In this document: positions 30,001-40,475 of the stretch, piece by piece | Numbering within the stretch: the first letter of the stretch is position 1 | Layout of the letters: every line of letters starts with the position of its first letter | From: Penicillus capitatus | Taxonomy: Eukaryota; Chlorophyta | Length of the DNA: 64,000 bases | Assembly (NCBI GenBank): GCA_965649825.1 | Contig: OZ287706.1 | Location: forward strand, 682,001 to 746,000 | Reading direction: 5' to 3' | Notes under the pieces: generated by a model | The model's input: only the letters and a program-made list of their open reading frames with translations | The model's database searches: none | What the model was told of the DNA's origin: nothing | Made by a program: the position numbers and the translations under genes

Positions 30001-30170
30001 GAAAGCTACAGAATATAAAAAACAAGAACTTTCAAGCGTCAAAAAAACAGAAGCAGCTTTCGACGACCATGGATGAGACACAAGATTTCAACTTCATGGG
30101 ATATATGGCACAGCTGGCAGATGAGTTGGAAGAGCAAGAGGCGTTTGAAGAAGGAGAGATTCGGGAGTAA
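27051..30170 (+). CDS. CPL-type RNA polymerase II CTD phosphatase-like protein
   Basis: FCP1/CPL phosphatases remove phosphates from the RNA polymerase II C-terminal repeat using a DxDxT/V nucleophile motif. Five exons, with introns at 27240-27292, 27407-27453, 29417-29464 and 29594-29642, join in phase. Near the N-terminus is LIFDLDETLVLAHT (27106-27147). The order after it matches plant CPL1/CPL2: RPVVRLPGK, ILTRI-like FTRIDP, WPDLSAYLR, a core strand WVCTAAERGYALEAWRLLDP, a KSLF block, and the second acidic motif IIVDDRIDVW. No double-stranded-RNA-binding domain is visible after the catalytic part. Instead there are several hundred low-complexity Pro/Gln/Ser residues, a polyproline run, a basic stretch and a very acidic end (EEQEAFEEGEIRE). 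The exact start is uncertain. Confidence 0.85.
29733..29816 (+). repeat. Polyproline-coding CCN repeats
   Basis: Two clusters of consecutive Pro codons, about 7 and 11 long, separated by a QTHAQAA-coding linker, inside the last exon of the CPL-type phosphatase gene. A likely binding site for profilin, SH3 or WW-like partners. Confidence 0.75.
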
Positions 30171-30173
30171 ATG

Positions 30174-31239
30174 TGTCTAGGCAGATAGGTGCGCATTCCT
30201 TCCATGCATCATGTTTCTTTCTTACTTTCACTGTGGACAGCGGTTTTTGTGTAATATAATGGTTGCTCCTTTTCATGGCCTTGATCAGCACATCCGAAAC
30301 TGAGGAGATACCATGAACTGCAAAGACCCTTGATCATTTTCTGTTTCTATGTACAAATGTTGGGTTCTCTTGTTTCAATGTAAACTCGAGCGATTTCTTC
30401 GACAACATTCAATGGAGTGACATGGATGATCGAGCAGAAAATGATGATACAAGGAACAGGAATAGAGATTTTGCATGTAGTGTTGGTATTGGACAACACG
30501 ATTTCGTCAATGACACAAGCAGCAAGCTTTCTGAGCTCGGTATTGTCGATGAGCTCCGGCTGTTTGACGGAGAACTGCTGTTAGAGTGAATCATGAGATT
30601 GTGGAGAATAGCGTGCGGAACTTCAATGGTCATCTCCCAGGAACAGTTAATGGTCTTAAGATGATAGCACTCTTTTTGCAAATGATGAGGATTCTACCTC
30701 TATTGGCGCTTGATTTGTTTTCCTGATCCACTCAGTGAACCATTGTTATAGGAGAAATTAACGGAAGTAAGTATTCAGCTTGTTCTCGATGTAGGAAACG
30801 ACGAACGCTGATATAGCCGTCGTAGCAGACTGATTGCATGTTTTCTGTTTGATATGACATGAGCGGACGAAAACAACAGGATCATCTTCTACTGATTTCT
30901 CATTCATTCGGCTAGTTTGGTGGATTGAGTATTTGCGATTAGATTAATGAAATCCGTTGAGTAAACAAGACCAATTTAATTCAAGGAATAGTGGGTATCG
31001 TAGAGTTGGATCACACTGGGGTCAGATCAATTGGCCCTTGACACAAATTGACGAAACATTCCTCGAGAATACGCAAGTCACATCACAGAATTCGATCGCG
31101 AGACACAGACACTGTCGATCGAGTTCTTATTGACAATTCCCTGGCGGAAATTAAAAGGACAACAAGTATTTAATAAAACAGTTACTTGGTCAGTGTTTTG
31201 GTCTGAATCGATGCTTTATTGCACATAACTTAAATAGTG
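30174..31239. other. Intergenic, nothing recognised
   Basis: AT-rich sequence between the phosphatase gene and the left arm of the large inverted duplication. Only short featureless frames. Confidence 0.5.
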
Positions 31240-34200
31240 TACGGTCTAGTCGACGTTCGCTGGCCATTAAGAAGAAAAGGAGTGCTTGTCTTGGTGTCAC
31301 GGATCGTGTAGATTTATGATCGACAGCGATGTCGCTTCCGAACTTCATCGCGATACTCTTTGTCGACAAGTGTCGCATATTCTCGATAACAAGCGACACG
31401 ACAAATGTAATCTTCAGCACCAAAACACAGACTGATCCTTCTTTAAATCTCGGATCGATCAATCGGTGCTAATCGAGATCAAATCGAGAGGCGTCGTTAT
31501 CAAAAGCGAATCGATCGATCGATCGCTGTCACGTGAGTTTTGAATCGATTGTCCAATGCCACCCGAAATCAAGAAGGCCGATCGGTGTCAATCGCAATCG
31601 AATCTCGATAAAAAGCTGGTCAGTTAGGCGTAGGAAGCAAAGATCAATAGAAACGTCTTCTGGTTTTTGCCAATGGTCTGTAATATGAGTCTGACGTCGT
31701 AGATGTCCGACAGAACATTTTTCGTGTCGCCCGATTCTGTCTAAACAAATGCACATTTTGATGTCCGTCAGTCATCCCTAATGCGATCCGGAAAGAGGGG
31801 ACAACCACGTGTTCCCCTTTGCCGTTGTGCAAGCCAAGAACTTACCCTTCTAGATACTGCTGTTAGCTGTTGAAGATACCCCGGTGACTTTTAAAACAAG
31901 TCGCATATGCACAGCACCGGGTCGTCAACCGCTGAATGTCAAATGACTGGCTGTCATTTTTACTAAACGCAACGGATATGGCGGCCGATTTAAGTGTCAA
32001 CGAACGTGATTATCAACAGAGACAACTAACGTTAAAAACTCGCAAGATTGATGCGGTTCCACGCAATTGGTCGACCAATCGCGGCATCGATACAGCGACC
32101 ATCGAGGAAATCGAACGGGTCGATTCCTGATCGTCGTCTATCGCGCTCCGAAGATAGTACCAGGACGCCGGCCTCCGAGATGTCGATTGTGAAAAGATTA
32201 GAGATCAAACGGCAGTCAGATAGTCGTGATCAAGGCACGCGTATTAATGCGAGATCGCCATCGGACCCGATTAGTCGCGTGCTTGTGCAGAAGATCGAGC
32301 TCGATCTCTCCGCCGAACGGCAGTCAAAGCTGTTCTGCGCGTCCGACTGTGTAGCGTGCTGGTCCATGTTATCATATGTTGGAAGAGTGGCTGAAAAATG
32401 TAGTCTTAGGCAGCAAGGAGGCGTCGTGGTGGGACCATCACAGCGTCAGCTCGCCACCGTTACCAGACTTCTGTGTTACTGCAGCCATTCGTGAGTGTTT
32501 GCGCTGTTTCTGGATCGTAGTCCACGCATTGATCCTCCGGACACCAGAAGGAGCGTTCCTTTCATCCGCTTCCGAAGCATCATTTGAGTAGATCATGCTC
32601 TCCTGGTCTGCTTCTGTCAATTCAGCCCCATTCGCTTTTCGTAATGGCTGGCAGAGGAAGTTTTGTTCCGTCTTTCTCGACGACAAGAACGCGAGTAACC
32701 CGAAAGCCTCAACGTCCCGTCGAAGGAACTGAGACTGAGTATGGTTTTTCGACGTCCACTGCCGTTTGGCTAGCATCGCCATAGCAAACTGCTCTTTCGA
32801 TCATTGCAACGACATCTTGAACTGATGCGGCGTATCTCTCGGCAATAACTTATCTCCTCGCCATCATGTGCGAAGAGGCCGACTGGCGTAAACCGAGACA
32901 CGCCTCTCCACAAAACCCTCACGCCAGCTATCGGACGCTTTGAAGTGTCACTCGTGTTTCTGGGCAAGAGCGTCCAGCACAATCCCGAATATCCTAATAG
33001 ATGAAGACCAAGAAGCGTTATCGATTGCACAATGTCACGTCGAAGACTGCGTCTCGAGAGCTGGCGAGGATAGACTTCACTCTCCTGCTTACGAGTCGCA
33101 GTCAAATTCGATCTCGAGCGCGTTCCAGCGACGCCTGTTGGGTGCACAGTCTTCGAATCGCGGGACGATCCGACTGGTATCGCTTGGACGCATCGGAGAA
33201 AGGACAACGCTCAGCGTCGTCGAGATTTTTCACTCTACAGGCTGCGGAATGACATTTTCGATCCTGCGCTGGGCTGTTCGCCGTTTAAGAGTAGATCATC
33301 GAGTTCGAGCAGAGTCTGGAGAGTTCGACAGGTAACTCTTCTGCTGTCGTCAGTGCTGAGTGTACGAGATTTAGGAACGTTTCTCACTGTCAAGTACTTA
33401 CGGATAGGGCTGCTGTCAGCCACGGAAGCCGCGCGGATACCAAAAGCTTCTGAAAGAGGCAGGGCTTGTGATGTGTGACACGATGTACTCGAAAGCAAGC
33501 GGAGAATGCTTACCTCAATAGCTTCGTCAATCGAGTTGCCCCGCATTGCACGTCGGCGACGATTCGACTGTCGGCGATCCTGCCCTTTATTGCACGTAAT
33601 CGAGGAGCAATAATGGCCAGAAGGGTTATGACGGCTGCACAAGTCGAGTACGACAATCCCGCCACCCTGGCGCATGCAGACAGTTATGGCAAGCATCTCG
33701 GTTCTCGAGAATCCCACACCAAACGAAGAATCCGTCAGACGCGTTCTGAAAGCGAACTGTCGCGCGGGGATCAAACAAGTCATACTCGATGAGGAAGTCG
33801 AAAGTTTAGATCGTCAACCTCTCGGTGACCAAGAGGTTAACGAGACGTCGGCTCTCGACAGCACCAAAGGGCTCTTAACGAGATTGAGCTGACCGAGGTG
33901 CTCGCTGTCTTTGCTGCGTGGACGATCGAAATCCCACAAACAAAAAGGGAGCTTCACTCGGGCGTCTCCAGAAAACGAATCGGGACAGGATTCGCGTCAG
34001 TCGGCGTCCATCGATCGCGTGCGATTGGATCGGGACTCCTCGATCGTGCAATCGTCCTACAAGTATCGACCGGTCCTCGGTTGAATGCGCTTCAGCAACT
34101 TCGAATCGTCGACTTTAAACGAAGCCGCCGGAGGCGAGCAGTTCCGCCACAGGCCACAAAGCGTAAGGCTCTTTCCGGCCTTCCGCGTCAATGCACCTGC

Positions 34201-35742
34201 CAGCCGCGCCTCCGTTCCAAGGCGACGATTGGTTCGCGTGACGCGACGTCGACCGAATCTGCGTCCGCGACGTCGCACGCACCATCGTTACCGTACGCGA
34301 AGATGCGAAAGGCGACGAAGATGGCGTCGCCGAGACATCACGCGCCGAGCGTGACGAGCACGAGGGCCGGGCAGATTGCCGGAGACGCGCACGGCCGTCC
34401 GAGCGAGGAGGACCTCCTTCTTCTGCACTCTCTCAGACTGATCGGCTGCGCCGACGCACTGCAGCTTTGGCCGGAGATGGCCGCTGCGAAGGTCGATCTG
34501 GAGCAGAGCATGTTCGCGGCGCCGAACAAGAGCGCGACGGAGGCGCTGCTGTACTTCCTTCTGGCGACGCTGACGGACAGGGAGACGGCGCGGAAGAGGT
34601 TCAAGAACGCGTGGCCCGCTGCGACGCAGACCGAGGCGCGCGAGTTCAGACTGAGGGCGGTGGAGTGGATCAGGGAATGTGCGGAGGACTGGGGGGTCTC
34701 TGCCGACTCTGTCTCCCTGCTGCCGGCGCTGCTTCAGAGGAACGCCGGACAGAAACTGGTGCGGATGCTCTGCGAACTGTGCCACGCCGCCATGAGAGCG
34801 GAGCTGGCAGCCGATCAATCGAACGCGGCCGAAGACGACGCATCGACCGCCGATGAGGCGGAGGCGGAGGCGGAGGAAGCCACTCTTGGGGACGGCCTGG
34901 CGCCCGCGGCTGTCGCGATCGGCCAGGCTAGGATCCGCAGCCTTCAGAGGCATTTCCTTCAGCTGGCGACGAATGGGAGCCACTTCGCGAAGGAGATGCG
35001 ATCGGCCGCCGCCGAGATCATGTCCCGTTACTCGGAGCTGCAGGAAAGGGAGGATTCCATGAAATGCGAACTCCCCGAGATCAGAGAATGCCCTCCGGAG
35101 ACAGAGGACACCAAAGAGGTCGACGACACCTCTACCGGGAGGCTCCTCCTCTCTACCGTCGACGACGTCGAAGTAAGGCTCATCCTCCGATGTTTTGCAG
35201 TCGACAAATCTATGTGTCTCGCAGGAGATGGCCCGTCTAGCAGCGCAGATGACACTGGGAGACCGCCACCCATGCGCCATCTCCGGTGAGGAGTTGCTGA
35301 CCCTGATGACACACTGTTATGGCGAAGAGTACGTCCGAAACAGCTTCGATATCAGTGGACCGAGGACCACCGGCTCCCAATCCGTCTCTTCCTCCGCCAC
35401 CCAAGGCAAAACAGAGGTCGACCTGCTCTCGATGTCGTACAGCTGGGGTCGCTGCGCTATCAAGGATCTGCTCATCGCCCTCGAGCCTTTGAGGCACCCG
35501 CCTCGCCAACTGTTCGCAAGAGAACTTATCGACAACACTGCCTCGTTAGCAGATCTCATCAGTCAGACCCGAGATCTCCAGAATCAGAACGTCGAGCGCC
35601 TCGATGCGATGAAAACTCGATTGGAGCAAGATCTGGATCAGCTGGATATCTCTCTTGACCTCGAGGAAGAGCTCACATCCAAACTCATGGCAAACACAGC
35701 ATCACAGCTGCCATCTCTTTTGTCCATCCTCAAAGGCGAAGC
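31240..35742 (+). repeat. Inverted duplication 2, left arm (HAUS6 locus)
   Basis: About 4.5 kb matching 53120-57697 in reverse orientation, both in HAUS6 coding sequence and in the upstream 3 kb. Arm ends are sharp: near 31240/57697 on the outside and just inside the HAUS6 C-terminal codons (LSILKGE) near the inner end. Confidence 0.88.
31300..33890 (+). other. Duplicated region with degenerate or unresolved ORFs
   Basis: Open segments present in both arms but with no recognised family. They include a peptide starting SNDWLSFLLNATDMAADLSV near 31940, SIVKRLEIKRQSDSRDQGTR near 32180, EEWLKNVVLGSKEASWWDHH near 32377, and VLENPTPNEESVRRVLKANC near 33690. Another, near 31270-31460 on the minus strand, reads VLVLKITFVV...ENMRHLSTKSIAMK. 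Some could be exons of a gene transcribed toward HAUS6. Differences between arms include many amino-acid changes in whichever frame is read, so constraint appears weak. Confidence 0.4.
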
Positions 35743-35773
35743 ATATGATGAGCAGGAATGCACTTCGGAATAA
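34303..35773 (+). CDS. HAUS6: Augmin subunit HAUS6 (left copy)
   Basis: HAUS6 is a core subunit of augmin, which recruits gamma-tubulin to spindle microtubules for branching nucleation. Two exons (34303-35172, 35225-35773; intron 52 nt). The N-terminal domain carries the family signature: LLHSLRLIG, then MFAAPNKSATEALLYFLLAT, FKNAWPAATQTEAREFR, and a WIRE helix with GQKLVRMLCEL. These correspond to the MF-x-x-PN ... LYFLF ... CWP ... D-x-EFRK blocks of animal and plant HAUS6. The second exon is helical with a coiled coil (LQNQNVERLDAMKTRLEQDL). The protein is shorter than animal HAUS6, which has a long disordered tail. A second intact copy lies at 53104-54568. Presenilin begins 90 bp downstream. 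Confidence 0.82.
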
Positions 35774-35863
35774 AGGCGCAGTGTTGATTGTGTCTTCCAT
35801 AGTCGATGTCCCTACCCATTTAAAATGTGAAAACGCGTTTGATCAATTCCTTTCGGTGCCACT

Positions 35864-37706
35864 ATGTCGACGAGCGTGTTAGACGACCTTGGCAAAGAGG
35901 TCACAGGAATCCTTGCACCGGTTTCGCTCTGCATGGCGTTGACCGTCGCAGTCGTAAAACTGATCGACTCTTCTGACGAGGACACTAGAAACTCCGTTAT
36001 CATCGCCACTGCCTATTATGATGAAGAAGCACGTCACCCTGTTCACTTTCTTCCCTTATTCCTTTCTGCCTTCCACAGGACGAAGACTCTGCAGGGACAA
36101 AGCTCTCGGGGTCCATCATCAACGCCCTCATCTTCGTTGCTTTCATCACCATCATTACCTTCGTCCTTTTCTTCCTCTTTAAACACGGAGTACATAGACA
36201 CGCTTTTGTGGCTCTGATTGAGAAGCAGAGGTTCTGTTTAGTGTGTGAGCTGCATCTATGTCTACATGGGATTCTCGCTGCTTCTTATTTTCTTCTTTAT
36301 GGCGGGCGCCGTCGTCGTCAAACTCCTGCAGCGATTCGATCTGAATTTCGATGCCATCTCTCTCTGTCTACTGCTCTTCAATTTTTCAGTCTCCCTCTCG
36401 TTCCGTGGTCCACCCACAGCTTGGATTGTTGGCAGGTTGTGGGAGCATTGGGTCTGTTCTTCTGGACAATCCCCATGCTCGTCAAGCAAGGATATCTTGT
36501 GGCTGTCGGCGTCATCGTCGCACACATCTTCACATGGATACCGGAATGGTCCACTTGGGTTGTACGTACCATACCAAACCCGATCCCCTCTGTCATTTGA
36601 TCACACTTTTTTCTGTAGTTACTGGTCTTCATGTCCTTCTACGACATCTGTGCGGTTCTCATCCCTGGCGGTCCACTAAAGGTAAACCAGATAGATACTC
36701 TGTGCTTTCGTCATTGTCTCCTTGCAGGCCTTGGTGGAATTAGCTATAGAACGTGGTGAAGAAATCCCGGCCTTAGTGTACGAAGTCCGTCCTACTGTAC
36801 GACCAGAATCTTGCAGAGGACCATGGCTTGATAACGCGATTGTGCGTAGCGAGGTGGAGGAGGTGGTTGGGATGAGCGGTATACTCGACAGAGAGGACGA
36901 TCGCGCGACATGGTCTCTCAGTTTCCAAGCGCATCTCTGACAGCCGTTGTCACTATGGTCAACAGCGAAGATGTCGGAGCTGATGTCTAGCAGCAAAGTG
37001 CCCGAACACTCCTCCTGATCATCGTCTTTGTCTATTAGGATGGACAAGAGCGATCCGACTCCAACAACGAAAGTAACATCGTCAATGAACAGACGGCTTT
37101 AATAACAGTAAACGACCAAGGTCTGCGTATCAAGAGGGAGAAACGAGTCACCCATTTGGGTTCTGCGGTGTAGCGAGCAGCAGCAATGCACCACAAGAAG
37201 TAGTGGACCCCGCGGAAGAAGAACGCCCCAGACGATCTCGGCGACACAGACACAGACGTTCCAGCGAAAGAACAAGGTGTGCGTCTTTTTGCCGATGGCG
37301 ACAGCGCATTTGCCGATGAAGTTTTAGAGTGGCGGCACCTGAACGCAGCCGATCTGCCGAGTCCGCCGAATCGATTGACTTCAGTCTACCAGATTCGCTG
37401 AAACTAGGTCTCGGAGATTTCATCTTCTACAGCCTCCTCGTCGGCCGTGCTGCCCTTTACGATTTCATGACAGGTGTGATCATACATTCTTACAACCGTT
37501 CTCACTCTTTTGATCGCACAGTGTTTGCCGCGTATGTTGGTATCGTTGCCGGTATGGGCATCACACTGTTGTTACTCGCTCTTTATCAAAAAGCTCTACC
37601 GGCGCTTCCTTTTTCCATCGTGTTGGGACTCATCTTCTATTTCTTGACGCGATTAGTTTTGGAGCCCTTTCTGATTTCGCTAGCCACCTCCTTAACATTC
37701 TTCTGA
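35864..37706 (+). CDS. Presenilin, catalytic subunit of gamma-secretase
   Basis: Intramembrane aspartyl protease. About ten exons joined by nine short GT-AG introns reproduce the family in order. A short cytosolic N-terminus leads into TM1 (VSLCMALTVAVVKLI) and TM2 (INALIFVAFITIITF). TM3-TM5 follow, including LLLFNFS|VVGALGLFFW and WIPEWSTWV. TM6 has catalytic FYDICAVL (Asp codon 36643-36645) and GGPLKALVE, then PALVYE. A variable Ser/Arg/Glu-rich loop precedes TM7 with catalytic LGLGDFIFYS (Asp codon 37416-37418), TM8, and the PALP motif in KALPALPFSIVLG. All catalytic motifs are intact. Exon boundaries in the loop (36790-37330) are the least certain. Confidence 0.93.
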
Positions 37707-37792
37707 TGATGGTTTGCTCTATAAATGCACAAATGCATGCATGACGCAACGAAATCTTCATCGACTCGACAGCGCAACGCGTCGTGCTCGAG

Positions 37793-40058
37793 ATGACGAT
37801 CGAAGACATGCAACTCCGTGGCGTTCTCGGCTTTGAGGGAAGCATTACGGACGGCCTCTTGCTTCTGCCTGATGGGCAGACCTTAGCATATGCGCTCGGT
37901 TCAACGATCGTCCTACGCGACAAGACTTCGGTGGCCTCGCAGCGCTTTCTGCATGGACATACCGACAAAGCACAGCATTCGATATTCACTCTCGTCGTGC
38001 ATGTTACTCACTTCTGTAGATCTCTTGTCTCGCGGCGTCGAAATCGGGAACGTATCTCGCTTCTGGTCAAGTGACGCACATGGGATTCCTTGCCGACGTA
38101 ATTCTGTGGCATCTCGAGGAACAGAAACTCGTCCATCGCATGCAGCTGCACAAAGTACATAGGCATTCACAGAGATATCGACGCTTCCGTCCATCTAGGC
38201 ACGTGTGCAAGCGGTCGATCTATCATTCGACGATCGGTATCTCATCTCTCTCGGCGGAGAAGACGACAACTCGCTGGTTCATCGCGTCGCGATCATTGAT
38301 CTGCGCGTTCTATTCGTTACAGGTGCTTTGGGATGTGGCGACCGGCAACGCGATCTGCGGCAGCCCGACAGACGGAAACTTAATGCAGACGGTTCGATTT
38401 CTTAATCGCAGCGACGCGACGGTCGTTGTCGCTGGTCACTCCTATCTCAGCATATGGGATTACGATCGTCCCAATAACAAACTTCGCTCCACCGAGATTC
38501 AACTCGGGCAGCTACGACGCGTCTTTGCATCGGTGCACATCGACGCTGACGATGCCTATGTCTACGCAGCGACAACATCTGGCGACATTTTCCAGGTGTG
38601 TCTCAGTCTAGGCCACGCTGAACAGTCTCCGATAGGCCGATCTGCAAAAACGCGTATTGATAACATCGGGTCCATCGAAGAAACTCATTCCGGGAGGCGC
38701 AACGTCCGTCTTCGCCACGAACGATGGTCGAATCTTTGTCGGATGCGGTGACGGAAGTGTGAAGCTCTTGATCGTCACACGTCGCGTCACGAGGAGCAAA
38801 AGAGGAATCCAATCGCTCCGAGAACTGTCATCGGTCGATCTTTACAGCGGCATCTCGTCAACAGGCGCCGCCGTGTCGTCCATTCTCTTTGAAAGCGAAG
38901 ACGCATCGACGATCACTCTTCTCGTCGGCACACAACATAGCGACATCTATCGAATCGTACTCAACAAAGCGGACGACAGGTGAGCGATGATCCGAATTCG
39001 ACGATTGCGATCGAAGTCTGTCATGTCGACACGATCAATTCTAGATTCTCTCATGCGCTACTTCAGACATCGCACAACAGTCCAGTCAATGACGTCGCTT
39101 TTCCTAAGGCCGCCGCCGCCATCTTTGCGACATGCGGAATCGGCGACATCCGTCTGTGGCATCTACCGACGTGTCGAGAGCTCCTGCGCATCGTCGTGTC
39201 GAATGTCGAGTGCCACTGTCTGGCCTTTGCCAACGACGGCAGCAATATTTTCAGCGGATGGAGTGATGGCACGTCCCCCTTTCGATAACCGAACGCTATC
39301 ACACACACGATGTCTTCTAGGAGCGATCCGCGTATTTCGTCCTCAAAGCGGCAGACTCGTCTTCAAGCGACCCGACGCACATCATCGGGCGATCCGTTCA
39401 TTGGCGAGCACACATGATGGCCATTGTCTCGTCACGGGCAGCGAAGACGGCACCGTTCGCGTGTGGAGATTACTCGAGGATCGTTGCGATCTCGTTGCCT
39501 CGATGAAGGAGCACAAATCCGCCGTGACATCTATTCGGATCAACCACGCTATGTCTGACGAATTTGCCAGCTGCAGCGAGGACGGCTGCTGTGTCGTCTG
39601 GGATTTTAACACTTTCCATCGTCGCAACAGCTTTGGAGCTTCTACCTGTTTCAAGGCCATCGAATACCATCCGGAAGGCAGCCAGATCGTATCGACAGGC
39701 ACCGATCGAAAAGTCGATCGCCCATCGTCGACCGATCGAGAAAAAACGATGTCGTGTTGTGCAGATCGCCTATTGGGATCCGTTCGATGGCCAAGCCATT
39801 CGCATGATCGACGGATCACCGAACGCTCCGCTTCACGCCTTAGCCGTCGACGATTCAGGCGACAACATTGTCAGCGGTGGACGCGATGCGACGATTCGAC
39901 TGTGGCATTACGACGAAGGAACGTGCTACGCCGAAGGCCGAGGACACAGTGGATGCATTAACAGCATTGCGATCTGTCGGGACAGGACAGCCATCGTTTC
40001 CGTCGGAACAGAAGGAGGCATCTTCATCTGGAATTTCCCACCGGCAACAGACAACTGA
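37793..40058 (+). CDS. CFAP52: CFAP52/WDR16 ciliary WD40-repeat protein
   Basis: CFAP52 is a doublet-microtubule inner protein of motile cilia. Several exons with short introns code, from ATG 37793 to TGA 40058, for a protein collinear with CFAP52: an opening ...GVLGFEGSITDGLLLLPDG, GQVTHMGFLADVILW, LISLGGEDDNSLV, LWDVATGNAICGSP, an STEIQLGQLRRVF block, ATTSGDIF, IFATCGIGDIRLWH, and CRELLRIVVSN. These are followed by RAFAPETG-like exon sequence, SGGRDATIRLWHYDEG and HSGCINSI, and a terminal WD repeat ending FIWNFP. Two beta-propellers are expected. The first intron lies between HTDK and ISCLAASKSG. It is the strongest evidence that the organism has a motile flagellum. Only 86 bp separate it from presenilin. 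Confidence 0.93.
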
Positions 40059-40095
40059 TGAAACGGCCCTCTTCCACTTGCATGCCGATCGACGG

Positions 40096-40344
40096 TTATG
40101 TTTTGCTGTGTGGCTGTTTTTCCGGTGGTCTCGGAACGAAAGGACGTCGAAATTCCTCAGGTTCGCATTTTTCGGCGAGTTTGAGAATGTCGATGTTTCG
40201 AAGGGCGTGCATTTTATTTTTCCGTCGATTCCTCCTTTGCGTTTTCGTGATTATCGGTATTCCCCATGGTTTATTCCAAAGACGTCCGCCTGTCACCTTC
40301 TTCACGGTAAAACGCGCCAGTGCGACAGGGCTGACCCAGATCAT
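40096..40344 (-). CDS. Small basic protein, possibly mitochondrial
   Basis: A single frame of 82 residues from ATG 40344 (an in-frame upstream Met exists at 40371) begins MIWVSPVALARFTVKK and contains RLWNKPWGIPIITKTQRRNR. It ends in a Pro/Lys-rich tail with PFVPRPPEKQPH. The hydrophobic/basic start and strongly basic body suggest a mitochondrial ribosomal or assembly protein, but I do not recognise the family. It is convergent with CFAP52 (38 bp apart). Confidence 0.45.
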   Translation of the reverse strand: MIWVSPVALARFTVKKVTGGRLWNKPWGIPIITKTQRRNRRKNKMHALRNIDILKLAEKCEPEEFRRPFVPRPPEKQPHSKT

Positions 40345-40475
40345 CGCGTTCCACAGACAATAGCTATCCACCGAGTGATGTGACCCGTCTGTTATGTCCC
40401 ATCACCGTAGGGTTGTTTTCGCTGCACAGGACGCGTCCCCATGATGCTGCACAGGAGGCTGCTGATACTGGGCAG

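Noticed and set aside
31500-31600. GATC-rich stretch (CGATCGATCGATCG) as a possible origin or tRNA
   Set aside because: Too short, with no cloverleaf or B-box-like GGTTCGAANCC. Also present in ordinary diverged form in the other arm.
34288-35280. A 330-codon open frame antisense to HAUS6 (mirrored at 53591-54583 on the other strand)
   Set aside because: It is Arg/Leu/Gly-rich and follows from the high GC and codon pattern of the sense gene. The sense frame has clear HAUS6 motifs and the antisense has none.
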